Positions 1-6,757 of a stretch of 23,998 bases of DNA are shown here, in pieces (the first letter of the stretch is position 1; the number at the start of each line of letters is the position of its first letter). This DNA is from Flavobacteriales bacterium UBA1531. GTDB lineage: Bacteria > Bacteroidota > Bacteroidia > Flavobacteriales_D > Sanyastnellaceae. The notes beneath the pieces are model-generated. The model was not told where the DNA came from. It saw only the letters and a program-made list of their open reading frames with translations, and did no database searches. The stretch covers positions 14,384-38,381 of the forward strand of contig DCPZ01000073.1 in the NCBI GenBank assembly GCA_002323795.1, read 5' to 3'. Position numbers and translations under genes: made by a program.

Positions 1-1
1 C

Positions 2-505
2 TCCACAGTCATCAATCCCAATGGCTTTCTCATAATTTTTGCTGATGAAGATGGAGGTCAAGGATGGAATCACGCCAATTTCAAGGTCAGTTCATCAGGT
101 GAACCCATTGCACTTCGATCGCCGGACGGCTTTACCATTGCAGACGCAGTGGAAGTGCCTGCGCTTGGGCTAGGTAAATCGTGGGGACGTGACTTTGATG
201 CTGGCTCTCCTTGGATTGAATTTCAAATTCCAACGCCCAATGCTTCAAACGGCGATGCTAACCCTGTATCAATGATTTCAGGGCAACAACCTTTTGCTGA
301 TCCCTATCCTAATCCCGTTGGGTATGGGGAGTCAATGAAAGTGAGTACAGGCGGACGCATGCTGAATTCTGCAGGTTTCGTAATCAAGCAATGGAACACG
401 AGTGGTTCGGTTCTTTTTGATCAGGCGCCTGGCCTCTACATCATTCACTGGGAAACCAGCCAGGGACAAAGGACAAGCACCTCGAAAATTCTTGGAATCA
501 AATAA
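2..505 (+). CDS. 3' end of a secreted lamin-tail-domain protein with T9SS sorting signal (partial)
   Basis: The reading frame is open from the window edge to the TAA at 503-505, giving the last 167 residues. The first part resembles a lamin tail domain: a hydrophobic strand ending in FADEDGG, then HANFKVSSSGEPIAL and SPDGFTIADAVEVP, then a GRDFDAGSPW segment and PTPNASN. These are the landmarks of LTD domains in exported Bacteroidota proteins. The last ~70 residues look like a type A T9SS C-terminal domain: PYPNPV, a GLYIIHW strand, and a final SKILGIK. The protein is therefore probably exported by type IX secretion and anchored or released at the cell surface. LTD domains are often C-terminal accessories on large secreted proteins or nucleases; the missing N-terminal part would decide the function. 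An internal ATG at 149 is not a credible start because it cuts the LTD. Confidence 0.8.
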   Translation, partial: STVINPNGFLIIFADEDGGQGWNHANFKVSSSGEPIALRSPDGFTIADAVEVPALGLGKSWGRDFDAGSPWIEFQIPTPNASNGDANPVSMISGQQPFADPYPNPVGYGESMKVSTGGRMLNSAGFVIKQWNTSGSVLFDQAPGLYIIHWETSQGQRTSTSKILGIK

Positions 506-513
506 TCCTCGAA

Positions 514-527
514 TTGACAGCTGTCAA
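514..527. repeat. 14-bp perfect palindrome TTGACAGCTGTCAA
   Basis: TTGACAGCTGTCAA is identical to its reverse complement and starts nine bases after the stop codon of the upstream gene. No T-run follows, so it is a poor intrinsic terminator. Its left half is also TTGACA-like and lies 25 bases upstream of the TATTTTCG box at 542. It may be an operator half-site pair for a dimeric regulator of rpsA, or a chance palindrome. Confidence 0.4.
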
Positions 528-541
528 AAGCTATTATTTCG

Positions 542-549
542 TATTTTCG
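542..549 (+). promoter_or_regulatory. candidate -7 element for rpsA (TATTTTCG)
   Basis: TATTTTCG differs from the Bacteroidota consensus TAnnTTTG at one position. The same octamer occurs upstream of gyrA at 21709-21716. Transcription from here would start near 555 and give a leader of roughly 85 bases. No -33 TTG lies at the usual spacing, so the call rests on the -7 box and position alone. Confidence 0.3.
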
Positions 550-567
550 CGCTCTCTTTATGCTCTG

Positions 568-618
568 TTAGGACACAGGGCCTTGCATTAACTCTTTCGC
601 ACCTGTCCTAATGCGAAA
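568..618 (+). promoter_or_regulatory. rpsA 5' leader with two mutually exclusive hairpins
   Basis: TTAGGACA (568-575) is the exact complement of TGTCCTAA (604-611). TTTCGCA (595-601) is the exact complement of TGCGAAA (612-618), with a 10-base loop. The loop of the second hairpin contains the 3' arm of the first, so both cannot form together. This is the geometry of a switchable leader about 20 bases upstream of the rpsA start. Autogenous translational control of S1 is known in E. coli; that these hairpins mediate it here is inference. Confidence 0.35.
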
Positions 619-639
619 TACAAAACCCCTGGGAAAGCC

Positions 640-2925
640 ATGAGCGAAGAAACCCAGAAGCCTGAAGAGCACAAAGAAGACGTAGCTCCACAGCAATCAG
701 AATCCACTCCAGAAGCGACTGCAGAAACAGCAGAAGCTCAGAAAGAAGAAACAGCAGAAGCTGAGAACGAAGAAACAGCCATTGAAGCTCCAGAAGCTAC
801 TGTTTCTAAACCTATTGAAATTTTAACCGAACGCCCTGCACTTGCAGAGCCAGGAGATTTTGACTGGGACTCATTCGAAACGGATACAGACGATTACACA
901 AAAGAAGATCGCACTCAACTCGAGACCACGTATGAAAACTCGTTGAACCTCATTCGTGAGAAAGAGGTAGTTGATGGAACGATCATCTCGATTTCCAAGA
1001 AAGAAGTTGTAGTCAACATAGGTTACAAATCTGAAGGGGTAGTGAGCGCCAACGAATTTCGCTACAACCCCGAACTCAAAGTTGGAGACATTGTACCAAT
1101 TTTTATTGAACGCCAAGAAGATAAGAATGGCCAGCTCGTGGTATCTCACCGCACAGCTCGAATATTTTCGGCTTGGGACAAAATCAATGAAGCCAAAGAG
1201 CAAGACATCATCATCCAAGGTGAAGTTAAGTGCAGAACCAAAGGCGGCCTAATCGTAGACGTCTTCGGAATTGAGGCCTTCCTGCCTGGATCGCAAGTCG
1301 ACGTAAAGCCAATACGCGACTTTGATGTTTACGTTGGAAAGCAAATGGATTTCAAGGTTGTCAAAATCAATCAAGAATTCAAAAACGTTGTCGTTTCTCA
1401 CAAGGCGCTCATTGAGGCTGAGTTGGAAGAACAGAAACGAATCATCATCGGAGGACTTGAAAAAGGACAAGTACTCGAAGGCACCGTCAAAAACATCACC
1501 TCATACGGTGTGTTCGTTGACCTTGGCGGGATTGACGGACTGGTTCATATCACAGATATGTCATGGGGCCGAGTCAATCATCCAGAAGAATTGGTTGAAT
1601 TGGATCAAAAACTCAATGTTGTTATCCTCGACTTCGATGACGACAAAAAGAGAATTGCCTTAGGGATGAAGCAACTCACGCCACATCCATGGGATTCTAT
1701 GACAGAAGACTTGGTTGAAGGTGGAAGAATCAAGGGCAAGGTCGTAGTCATAGCAGACTACGGTGCATTTGTGGAAATAGCACCTGGTGTAGAAGGATTG
1801 CTTCACGTTTCGGAGATGAGTTGGTCACAACACCTGCGCAGCGCGCAAGACTTCCTGAATGTAGGTGATGATATCGAATGCGTCATCTTAAACATCGATC
1901 GAGAAGAACGTAAGATGTCCCTTGGTCTGAAGCAATTGAAACAGGATCCTTGGGCTGAGATTGACCAACGCTATCCAGTCAACTCAAAGCAGTCCGGAAC
2001 GGTACGAAATTTCACCAACTTCGGATTGTTTGTTGAACTCGAAGAAGGCATTGATGGCCTTGTGCATATTTCTGACCTCAGCTGGTCGAAGAAAATCAAA
2101 CATCCTTCAGAATTCTGCAGTGTGGGCGATAGCATCGATGTCGTTGTCCTTGAATTGGACAAGGAAAATCGTCGAATGAGCCTCGGGCACAAGCAACTCG
2201 AAGAAAATCCTTGGGAGGTGTTTGAAACCATCTTTGCCGTTGGGTCAAAGCATGCTGGCACAGTTGTAAAAATCGATGGTAGCCAATCCACCATTGCACT
2301 TCCTTACGGACTGGAAGGTTCCTGTAATGTAAAACACCTGACTAAAGAGGACGGAACATCAATTGCCATAGAAGAAGGAGGCGAATTTGTTGTTCTCGAG
2401 TTCAATCGCAATGCAAAGCGCATTACAGTGAGCCATACACGTACATTCGAAGAAGCACCAATCCCAGCCGCATCGCCCAAAGAGCGCAAGCCGAAAACGG
2501 GTGGTTCAGGTGGTGGTGGAAACCGAATGATGAACGAGGTGAACTCAAACGTTGAACGAAGTACATTCGGTGATCTAAGTGTTCTCTCAGCTCTAAAAGA
2601 GCAAATGGAAGATCAACCTGCTCCAGCCGATGAAACCTCAACAAAGAAGGCACCTGCCAAGAAAAAAGCAGCTACCAAAAAAGAAGAGGCTCCGGCAACG
2701 GAAGAGACTCCAGTAACAGAGGAAACTCCAGTAGCTGAGGAAGCTCCAGCAAAGAAGGCTCCAGCAAAGAAGGCTCCAGCAAAGAAGGCTCCTGCAAAAA
2801 AGGCTGCGGCTAAGAAGCCTGCTGCCAAGAAACCGGCTGCCAAGAAGGCTCCTGCAAAAAAGGCTCCTGCAAAAAAGGCAGCAGCTAAAAAAGATAAAAG
2901 TGCAGACGCGGACGAGAAGGCTTAA
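640..2925 (+). CDS. rpsA: 30S ribosomal protein S1, six S1 domains, lysine/alanine-rich tail
   Basis: The protein has 761 residues. It begins with an acidic, Glu/Ala/Thr-rich stretch of about 100 residues. Six OB-fold S1 repeats follow at roughly 107-170, 190-262, 274-350, 360-435, 447-517 and 531-603. Repeats 3 to 5 are textbook, each with G-V/L/A-F-V-(D/E) and GL(V/L)H(I/V)S-type strands; repeats 1, 2 and 6 are divergent, as usual for S1. S1 binds mRNA on the small subunit and helps initiation, which matters in Bacteroidota because most genes lack Shine-Dalgarno sites. After a Gly-rich linker (GGSGGGG), the last ~95 residues form a Lys/Ala/Pro tail like that of histone H1. Bacterial S1 is usually about 550-650 residues, so both termini are extensions. 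The start is the first ATG after the structured leader; a strong terminator follows the gene. Confidence 0.95.
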   Translation: MSEETQKPEEHKEDVAPQQSESTPEATAETAEAQKEETAEAENEETAIEAPEATVSKPIEILTERPALAEPGDFDWDSFETDTDDYTKEDRTQLETTYENSLNLIREKEVVDGTIISISKKEVVVNIGYKSEGVVSANEFRYNPELKVGDIVPIFIERQEDKNGQLVVSHRTARIFSAWDKINEAKEQDIIIQGEVKCRTKGGLIVDVFGIEAFLPGSQVDVKPIRDFDVYVGKQMDFKVVKINQEFKNVVVSHKALIEAELEEQKRIIIGGLEKGQVLEGTVKNITSYGVFVDLGGIDGLVHITDMSWGRVNHPEELVELDQKLNVVILDFDDDKKRIALGMKQLTPHPWDSMTEDLVEGGRIKGKVVVIADYGAFVEIAPGVEGLLHVSEMSWSQHLRSAQDFLNVGDDIECVILNIDREERKMSLGLKQLKQDPWAEIDQRYPVNSKQSGTVRNFTNFGLFVELEEGIDGLVHISDLSWSKKIKHPSEFCSVGDSIDVVVLELDKENRRMSLGHKQLEENPWEVFETIFAVGSKHAGTVVKIDGSQSTIALPYGLEGSCNVKHLTKEDGTSIAIEEGGEFVVLEFNRNAKRITVSHTRTFEEAPIPAASPKERKPKTGGSGGGGNRMMNEVNSNVERSTFGDLSVLSALKEQMEDQPAPADETSTKKAPAKKKAATKKEEAPATEETPVTEETPVAEEAPAKKAPAKKAPAKKAPAKKAAAKKPAAKKPAAKKAPAKKAPAKKAAAKKDKSADADEKA
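2743..2892 (+). repeat. ten tandem 15-base units coding for APAKK-type pentapeptides
   Basis: Ten consecutive in-frame 15-base units encode APAKK four times, AAAKK, PAAKK twice, APAKK twice and AAAKK. The first three units are identical (GCTCCAGCAAAGAAG). The fourth, eighth and ninth are identical to each other (GCTCCTGCAAAAAAG). Near-identical units point to recent duplication by slippage, so copy number may vary between strains. Since the unit is a multiple of three, gain or loss keeps the frame. Confidence 0.9.
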
Positions 2926-2949
2926 TTCTGAATAAGTAATCTATTCCTG

Positions 2950-2982
2950 AAAAAGAGGAGCACGAGGTGCTCCTCTTTTTTG
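2950..2982 (+). terminator. intrinsic terminator of rpsA
   Basis: A 14-bp perfect stem (2950-2963 with 2967-2980) centred on GAGGAGCAC/GTGCTCCTC is closed by a GAG triloop. Its A-rich 5' side mirrors the T-run on the 3' side, so it could also work on the other strand. It lies 25 bases after the rpsA stop and ends just before the pyrR -7 box. Confidence 0.9.
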
Positions 2983-2990
2983 TTTCAAAC

Positions 2991-2998
2991 TATCTTTG
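2991..2998 (+). promoter_or_regulatory. pyrR -7 promoter element TATCTTTG
   Basis: TATCTTTG is a perfect match to TAnnTTTG. It sits between the rpsA terminator and the pyrR ATG at 3004, with only five bases between the box and the start codon. Transcripts should therefore have almost no leader. A clear -33 TTG at the usual spacing is not visible. Confidence 0.6.
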
Positions 2999-3003
2999 CG
3001 GGG

Positions 3004-3549
3004 ATGGAATCACAAATTCTCATGAGCGAGGAGCTCTTTGAGCGCGTCTTGGACCGCTTAGCGCACCAATTGCTTGAGCATCATGATTTCAACAAAACGG
3101 ATATTGTTGGCTTGCAGCCAAGAGGCTATGACTTGGCCAAACTTTTGAAGTCAAAATTGGAGAGTTTGCTGCCAGGCTGTACCATCAACTGTGGTGGTTT
3201 AGACACCACCTTTCACCGCGATGATTTCCGAAGAAGGGAAAAACCCATTGCCCCCCAATCAACCTCTATGCCATTTTTAGTGGAAGGTCGCAATGTGATT
3301 TTGGTGGACGATGTTTTGTTTACAGGAAGAACAATTCGAGCGGGACTTGACGCTTTGCTCACACATGGACGACCTGAAACAGTCAAGCTTCTTGTGCTTG
3401 TTGATCGAAGATTCCAGCGCGAATTGCCGATTGAACCGCAATTTATTGGGAAGTCTGTCGACAGCATCGATTGGCAATACGTAAAAGTGGAATGGAGCGA
3501 ATTGGGTGAAACCTGTCGCGTAATGCTCCTCAACGAAAAGCCCGAATGA
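3004..3549 (+). CDS. pyrR: PyrR bifunctional protein: pyr regulator / uracil phosphoribosyltransferase
   Basis: The start at 3004 gives 181 residues, the same length as the Bacillus protein, beginning MESQILMSEELFERVLDRLA. A longer frame opens at 2980, but that start lies inside the terminator and upstream of the -7 box. The PRPP-binding loop NVILVDDVLFTGRT is intact. GLQPRGYDLAKLL and TTFHRDDFRRRE match conserved PyrR segments, as does VDRRFQRELPIEPQFIGK. In Firmicutes PyrR binds a leader RNA hairpin to attenuate pyr transcription and also makes UMP from uracil and PRPP. Here no room exists for such a leader upstream of the gene, so enzymatic salvage or another control mode is more likely. 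The stop overlaps the pyrB start as ATGA, so the two are translationally coupled. Confidence 0.9.
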   Translation: MESQILMSEELFERVLDRLAHQLLEHHDFNKTDIVGLQPRGYDLAKLLKSKLESLLPGCTINCGGLDTTFHRDDFRRREKPIAPQSTSMPFLVEGRNVILVDDVLFTGRTIRAGLDALLTHGRPETVKLLVLVDRRFQRELPIEPQFIGKSVDSIDWQYVKVEWSELGETCRVMLLNEKPE

Positions 3550-4475
3550 ATCACCTGTCCGTAAATCACTTAACTGGAATCCGGAATCTAACGGAGAATG
3601 ACTTGAATTTGATTTTTCAAGCAGCAACTGAATTCAAAGAAGTCATCAATCGCCCCATTAAAAAGGTACCTTCTCTGCGAGACTTTACAGTAGCCAACCT
3701 TTTTTTCGAAAACTCCACGCGAACAAGGCTATCCTTTGAATTGGCCGAAAAGCGATTAAGCGCAGATATTGTGAATTTTACGGCGGGCAATTCTTCAGTA
3801 AAAAAAGGAGAGACCCTCACAGATACAGTCAATAATATCTTAGCCATGAAAGTGGATATGGTTGTTATGCGCCATCCGCACCCCGGTGCGCCACAATTTC
3901 TTGCCAATAAGATCAACACTTCCGTCATCAATGCTGGAGATGGCACACATGAGCATCCTACACAAGCCCTTCTGGATGCCTTCAGCCTCAAACAACGGCA
4001 CGGGGACTTAGCGGGAATGAATGTGGCGATTGTCGGCGATATTCGTCATTCACGCGTCGCAATTAGCAATATCCTCTGTCTGAAAAAGCTTGGCGCTAAT
4101 GTTCGCGTATGTGGCCCGAAGACACTGATTCCAAAGCACATCGCAACGATGGGAGTGGAAGTTAGTCACAACCTGGACGCCACCTTGCAGTGGTGTGACG
4201 TTGCCAATATGCTCCGCATTCAAATGGAACGTCAGGATAAAAGTGTCCCTTATTTTCCATCATTGCGTGAATATGCAACAGAATTTGGGTTGAATAAGCA
4301 ACGACTTGGCGCATTGAGCAAACCGATTACCATCATGCATCCGGGCCCAATCAACCGTGGCGTGGAAATCACGAGTGATGCTGCGGATAGCGAGCACTCA
4401 ATCGTTCTAGAACAAGTTGAAAATGGGGTTGCAGTGCGCATGGCTGTGCTTTATTTGCTCGCCATGAAGAGATGA
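3546..4475 (+). CDS. pyrB: aspartate carbamoyltransferase, catalytic subunit
   Basis: The enzyme joins carbamoyl phosphate to aspartate, the committed step of pyrimidine synthesis, in the cytoplasm. At 309 residues it has the usual catalytic-chain length. Carbamoyl-phosphate contacts are visible: STRTR at 57-61 after FFEN, and the GDGTHEHPTQALLDAF segment. The Asp-binding half shows VGDIRHSRVAISN, LRIQMER and HPGPINRGVEI, and the C-terminus ends in GVAVRMAVLYLL. No pyrI regulatory chain is nearby, as expected for a PyrR-associated ATCase. It overlaps pyrR upstream and the STAS gene downstream by ATGA junctions, so the three probably form one transcript starting near 3003. Confidence 0.95.
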   Translation: MNHLSVNHLTGIRNLTENDLNLIFQAATEFKEVINRPIKKVPSLRDFTVANLFFENSTRTRLSFELAEKRLSADIVNFTAGNSSVKKGETLTDTVNNILAMKVDMVVMRHPHPGAPQFLANKINTSVINAGDGTHEHPTQALLDAFSLKQRHGDLAGMNVAIVGDIRHSRVAISNILCLKKLGANVRVCGPKTLIPKHIATMGVEVSHNLDATLQWCDVANMLRIQMERQDKSVPYFPSLREYATEFGLNKQRLGALSKPITIMHPGPINRGVEITSDAADSEHSIVLEQVENGVAVRMAVLYLLAMKR

Positions 4476-4903
4476 CGATACCAAAGGCAGATTCTCCTAT
4501 ATTTACGACATACAAACGATTCATGAAATTCTCAACTGAAATCCGCGATAACATCGCAATCATCAAATCTCATGTCGAAAAGCTTGATGCGCTTCACGCA
4601 CCTGATTTGAAAAGTGAGTTGGTTCAAGTTGCCAAGGAAGGCACGAGGCATATTGTTCTAGACCTTTCTGAGTCGCGTTACTGCGACAGCTCAGGCCTCA
4701 GTGCTGTCCTAATTGGAAACCGTTTATGCCGGGACGCCGAAGGTAAATTTGTATTAGCTGGCTTGCAGGCATCGGTAGAAAAACTCATCCAAATCAGTCA
4801 ACTGGACCGCGTTCTCACGATCGTGCCGACCGCCTCTGAAGGTTTTGATTTTCTCGTCATGGAAATGACTGAATCGGAATTTGGAGACGACCCTAAATCC
4901 TAA
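4472..4903 (+). CDS. STAS-domain anti-sigma factor antagonist (SpoIIAA-like)
   Basis: A single STAS domain of about 110 residues fills the protein. The phosphorylatable motif is intact: HIVLDLSESRYCDSSGLSAV, where the second Ser of DSSG (residue 74 from the first ATG) aligns with the Ser phosphorylated in SpoIIAA. Such proteins sequester an anti-sigma kinase when unphosphorylated. No sigma factor, serine kinase or PP2C phosphatase lies nearby, so its partner is encoded elsewhere. The first ATG (4472) overlaps the pyrB stop as ATGA. A second ATG at 4523 (MKFSTEIRDN) fits the family's N-terminus better and follows a near-consensus TATATTTA at 4498. Either start may be used; the longer one is given because of the coupling geometry. 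An STAS gene near rnz and pyrB is, from memory, usual for Flavobacteriia. Confidence 0.85.
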   Translation: MTIPKADSPIFTTYKRFMKFSTEIRDNIAIIKSHVEKLDALHAPDLKSELVQVAKEGTRHIVLDLSESRYCDSSGLSAVLIGNRLCRDAEGKFVLAGLQASVEKLIQISQLDRVLTIVPTASEGFDFLVMEMTESEFGDDPKS

Positions 4904-4918
4904 ACCCAACCCAGAGTC

Positions 4919-5704
4919 ATGAAACATCTCAATCTTATCATCGGAGCAGCCATCGTTCTTTTTTCTTCAGCACAAGGATTCACGCAATGTGAGCCAGATT
5001 TCGATTTTGGTGAAGCCGAGTGGGGTGCATCTCCAGATGCAACCGCAGGTGAACAATTTGATACGGCTTACGTTTACACACCCTATGCTGACGTTTTTCA
5101 TGTTCTTGTTCCAACGGATGCATCTGCTATAGATCCGCTCTTTGCACTGCCCTTGGATTCTGTTGTGCTCATGTCCACTATTCTTGTGGACACTGTGAGC
5201 CAGCAAACAATCGCACTCGAAGACATCGGCTTAGAAATCGTGTGCAACAACCTAGGAAGTTCTCCGAATCCCTGTACTTTAATATCAGGAGAGCAATACT
5301 GTGCTTCTCTAGAAGGGACTCCAACACTAGCAGGCGTCTATCAAATGACTCTCATGGTTGAAGCATACGTTACCGTATTCGGCGTGCCAGTTGCTCAACC
5401 ATATGAATTCAGCGGTTACATCCTCGATGTTCTAAACATCCCTTTTGGAATCAACGATTTCAGCTCAAAAGCGTGGAATGCTTTTCCAAATCCTACCTCA
5501 GACTATTTCAACTTAACAGGACTTCCGCAAACAGGTACGTTAGTCGTGAGCGACTTGTCTGGCCGAACACTGACAGAAATGCAATTGAATTCCACCCCTG
5601 CCAATGCGCGAATAGAAACAATGGAATGGGCAAACGGGATGTACATCATACAAGTTCAATCGGAAGGAACGCGATCAGTCAAACAATTGTTGATTCAGCA
5701 TTGA
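4919..5704 (+). CDS. secreted protein of unknown function with T9SS type A sorting domain
   Basis: The 261-residue protein starts with a Sec signal peptide (MKHLNLIIGAAIVLFSSAQG), cleaved near residues 20-23. The middle part, about 22-180, is Cys-containing and acidic, with strands such as PYADVFHVLVP and GVYQMTLMVEAYVTVFG; I do not recognise a family. It looks like a small beta-rich exported domain. The last ~75 residues are a classical type A T9SS C-terminal domain: AFPNPTSDYFNLTG, LVVSDLSGR, NGMYIIQVQSEG and a final KQLLIQH. It begins 15 bases after the STAS gene and is closed by a terminator, so it may be the last gene of the pyr transcript. It separates the STAS gene from rnz. Confidence 0.85.
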   Translation: MKHLNLIIGAAIVLFSSAQGFTQCEPDFDFGEAEWGASPDATAGEQFDTAYVYTPYADVFHVLVPTDASAIDPLFALPLDSVVLMSTILVDTVSQQTIALEDIGLEIVCNNLGSSPNPCTLISGEQYCASLEGTPTLAGVYQMTLMVEAYVTVFGVPVAQPYEFSGYILDVLNIPFGINDFSSKAWNAFPNPTSDYFNLTGLPQTGTLVVSDLSGRTLTEMQLNSTPANARIETMEWANGMYIIQVQSEGTRSVKQLLIQH

Positions 5705-5728
5705 TTAAATTGAATCCAAAAACGCATT

Positions 5729-5760
5729 AAAAATGGAGCCTTAAGGCTCCATTTTTGTTT
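5729..5760 (+). terminator. intrinsic terminator after the T9SS cargo gene
   Basis: The 12-bp stem 5729-5740 / 5745-5756 is perfect, with a TTAA loop. The core ATGGAGCC/GGCTCCAT is flanked by A- and T-runs. It begins 24 bases after the stop and ends 12 bases before the rnz GTG, so rnz needs its own promoter or readthrough. Confidence 0.9.
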
Positions 5761-5772
5761 TAAATTCATCCT

Positions 5773-6684
5773 GTGCAATTCGAACTCACTATTTTGGGTT
5801 GTGGTGCGGCAACGCCCACATTGAAACACCTCCCTACAGCACAAGCCCTCATTTGGAACGGTCAGCTATCTCTCATCGATGCTGGTGAAGGTGTTCAGAT
5901 TGCCCTTCGGAAGCAGCGCATTCCCTTTCAAAAAATCGATCGAATTTATATTTCACATATGCACGGCGACCATGTTCTCGGCTTGCCAGGACTGATTGGA
6001 AGCATGAACCTATTGGGCCGAAAACGGAATCTCGTTCTCCACGGCCCTGCTAGCCTAGAATCATTTGTCCGATCGACGCTAAAATTAACAGAAACGCACC
6101 TCAAATTTGCGCTTCACTTTGAACCCAATGATCCCAATCAATCAGACGTCATTTTCAAAGAAAAAGGTGTTACAGTTTGGAGCATCCCAGTGAAGCACAG
6201 AATAGAAGCTTATGGCTATAGATTCGACTATAATGCACCGCTTCACAACATTCGAAAAGATCAAATCCAATCCTTGAATCTGCTGAGGTCTGAAATCATT
6301 CAACTGAAGAAAGGTCTAGATGTTATGCGCAAGGATGGGAGCACAGTTCTTTTCAAGGATGCATGCCATCGAAAAGCAAACCCCAAACGCTATGTGTATT
6401 CAGGGGACACTCGACCTTGCGATGCCATTCGAGATGCTGCACTGAATGCTGACATTCTATATCATGAAGCAACTTTTCTACAGGACAGACATAAAACAGC
6501 AAAAGACACAGGTCACAGCACTGCGATTGATGCTGCAAAAATCGCACTTGACTCCAAGGTGAAGAGTTTGATCATTGGTCACTTTTCAAGTCGATACCGC
6601 GATGAAGACGTATTACTTGCTGAGGCTCAGTCCGTTTTTAATCTGACCCAATTAGCGAATGAAGGGAAACATTTTTCATTTTAA
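5773..6684 (+). CDS. rnz: ribonuclease Z (tRNA 3' endonuclease)
   Basis: This metallo-beta-lactamase-fold endonuclease trims tRNA precursors at the 3' end. At 303 residues it has the short-form length. Metal-binding motifs are complete: SHMHGDH with H62, H64, D66 and H67, then YSGDTRPC, HEATF, GHSTA and IIGHFSSRY. The N-terminus FELTILGCGAATPT matches the family and lies directly after the GTG at 5773; no in-frame ATG exists upstream, so GTG is the start. The space to the preceding terminator is very short, which implies a short or absent leader. Rnz downstream of an STAS gene is familiar in Flavobacteriia, though a T9SS cargo gene intervenes here. Confidence 0.95.
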   Translation: MQFELTILGCGAATPTLKHLPTAQALIWNGQLSLIDAGEGVQIALRKQRIPFQKIDRIYISHMHGDHVLGLPGLIGSMNLLGRKRNLVLHGPASLESFVRSTLKLTETHLKFALHFEPNDPNQSDVIFKEKGVTVWSIPVKHRIEAYGYRFDYNAPLHNIRKDQIQSLNLLRSEIIQLKKGLDVMRKDGSTVLFKDACHRKANPKRYVYSGDTRPCDAIRDAALNADILYHEATFLQDRHKTAKDTGHSTAIDAAKIALDSKVKSLIIGHFSSRYRDEDVLLAEAQSVFNLTQLANEGKHFSF

Positions 6685-6719
6685 ACAGCTTAAATATGGA
6701 CTAGATTTTAGTTGATCAT

Positions 6720-6740
6720 TATTTAGAATAAATCTAAATA
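6720..6740. promoter_or_regulatory. inverted repeat abutting the response-regulator promoter (candidate operator)
   Basis: TATTTAGA (6720-6727) and TCTAAATA (6733-6740) are perfect inverted arms around a five-base spacer. The repeat ends two bases before the -7 box at 6743. A related copy, TAGATTT, sits at 6702-6708 and is complementary to AAATCTA at 6730-6736. LuxR/NarL-type dimers bind inverted repeats of this size, so autoregulation by the downstream gene is plausible. A role as a weak rnz terminator is less likely because the stem is AT-rich. Confidence 0.4.
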
Positions 6741-6742
6741 CG

Positions 6743-6750
6743 TATTTTTG
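6743..6750 (+). promoter_or_regulatory. -7 promoter element TATTTTTG of the response regulator gene
   Basis: This is a perfect match to TAnnTTTG, seven bases before the ATG at 6758. The mRNA would be leaderless or nearly so. No TTG occurs at the normal -33 distance; the nearest is at 6712. Confidence 0.55.
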
Positions 6751-6757
6751 CTGAAGT

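Noticed and set aside
2613..2843. Minus-strand frame rich in AGAFF repeats
   Set aside because: It is the antisense shadow of the Lys/Ala/Pro repeats at the end of rpsA.
2743..2892. Tandem repeats as a possible CRISPR array
   Set aside because: The units are contiguous, 15 bases long, in frame and without spacers; they encode pentapeptides of S1.
2950..2982. Hairpin as a PyrR attenuator
   Set aside because: The -7 box of pyrR lies downstream of it and the hairpin is a standard bidirectional-looking terminator 25 bases after rpsA; it should not be in the pyrR transcript.
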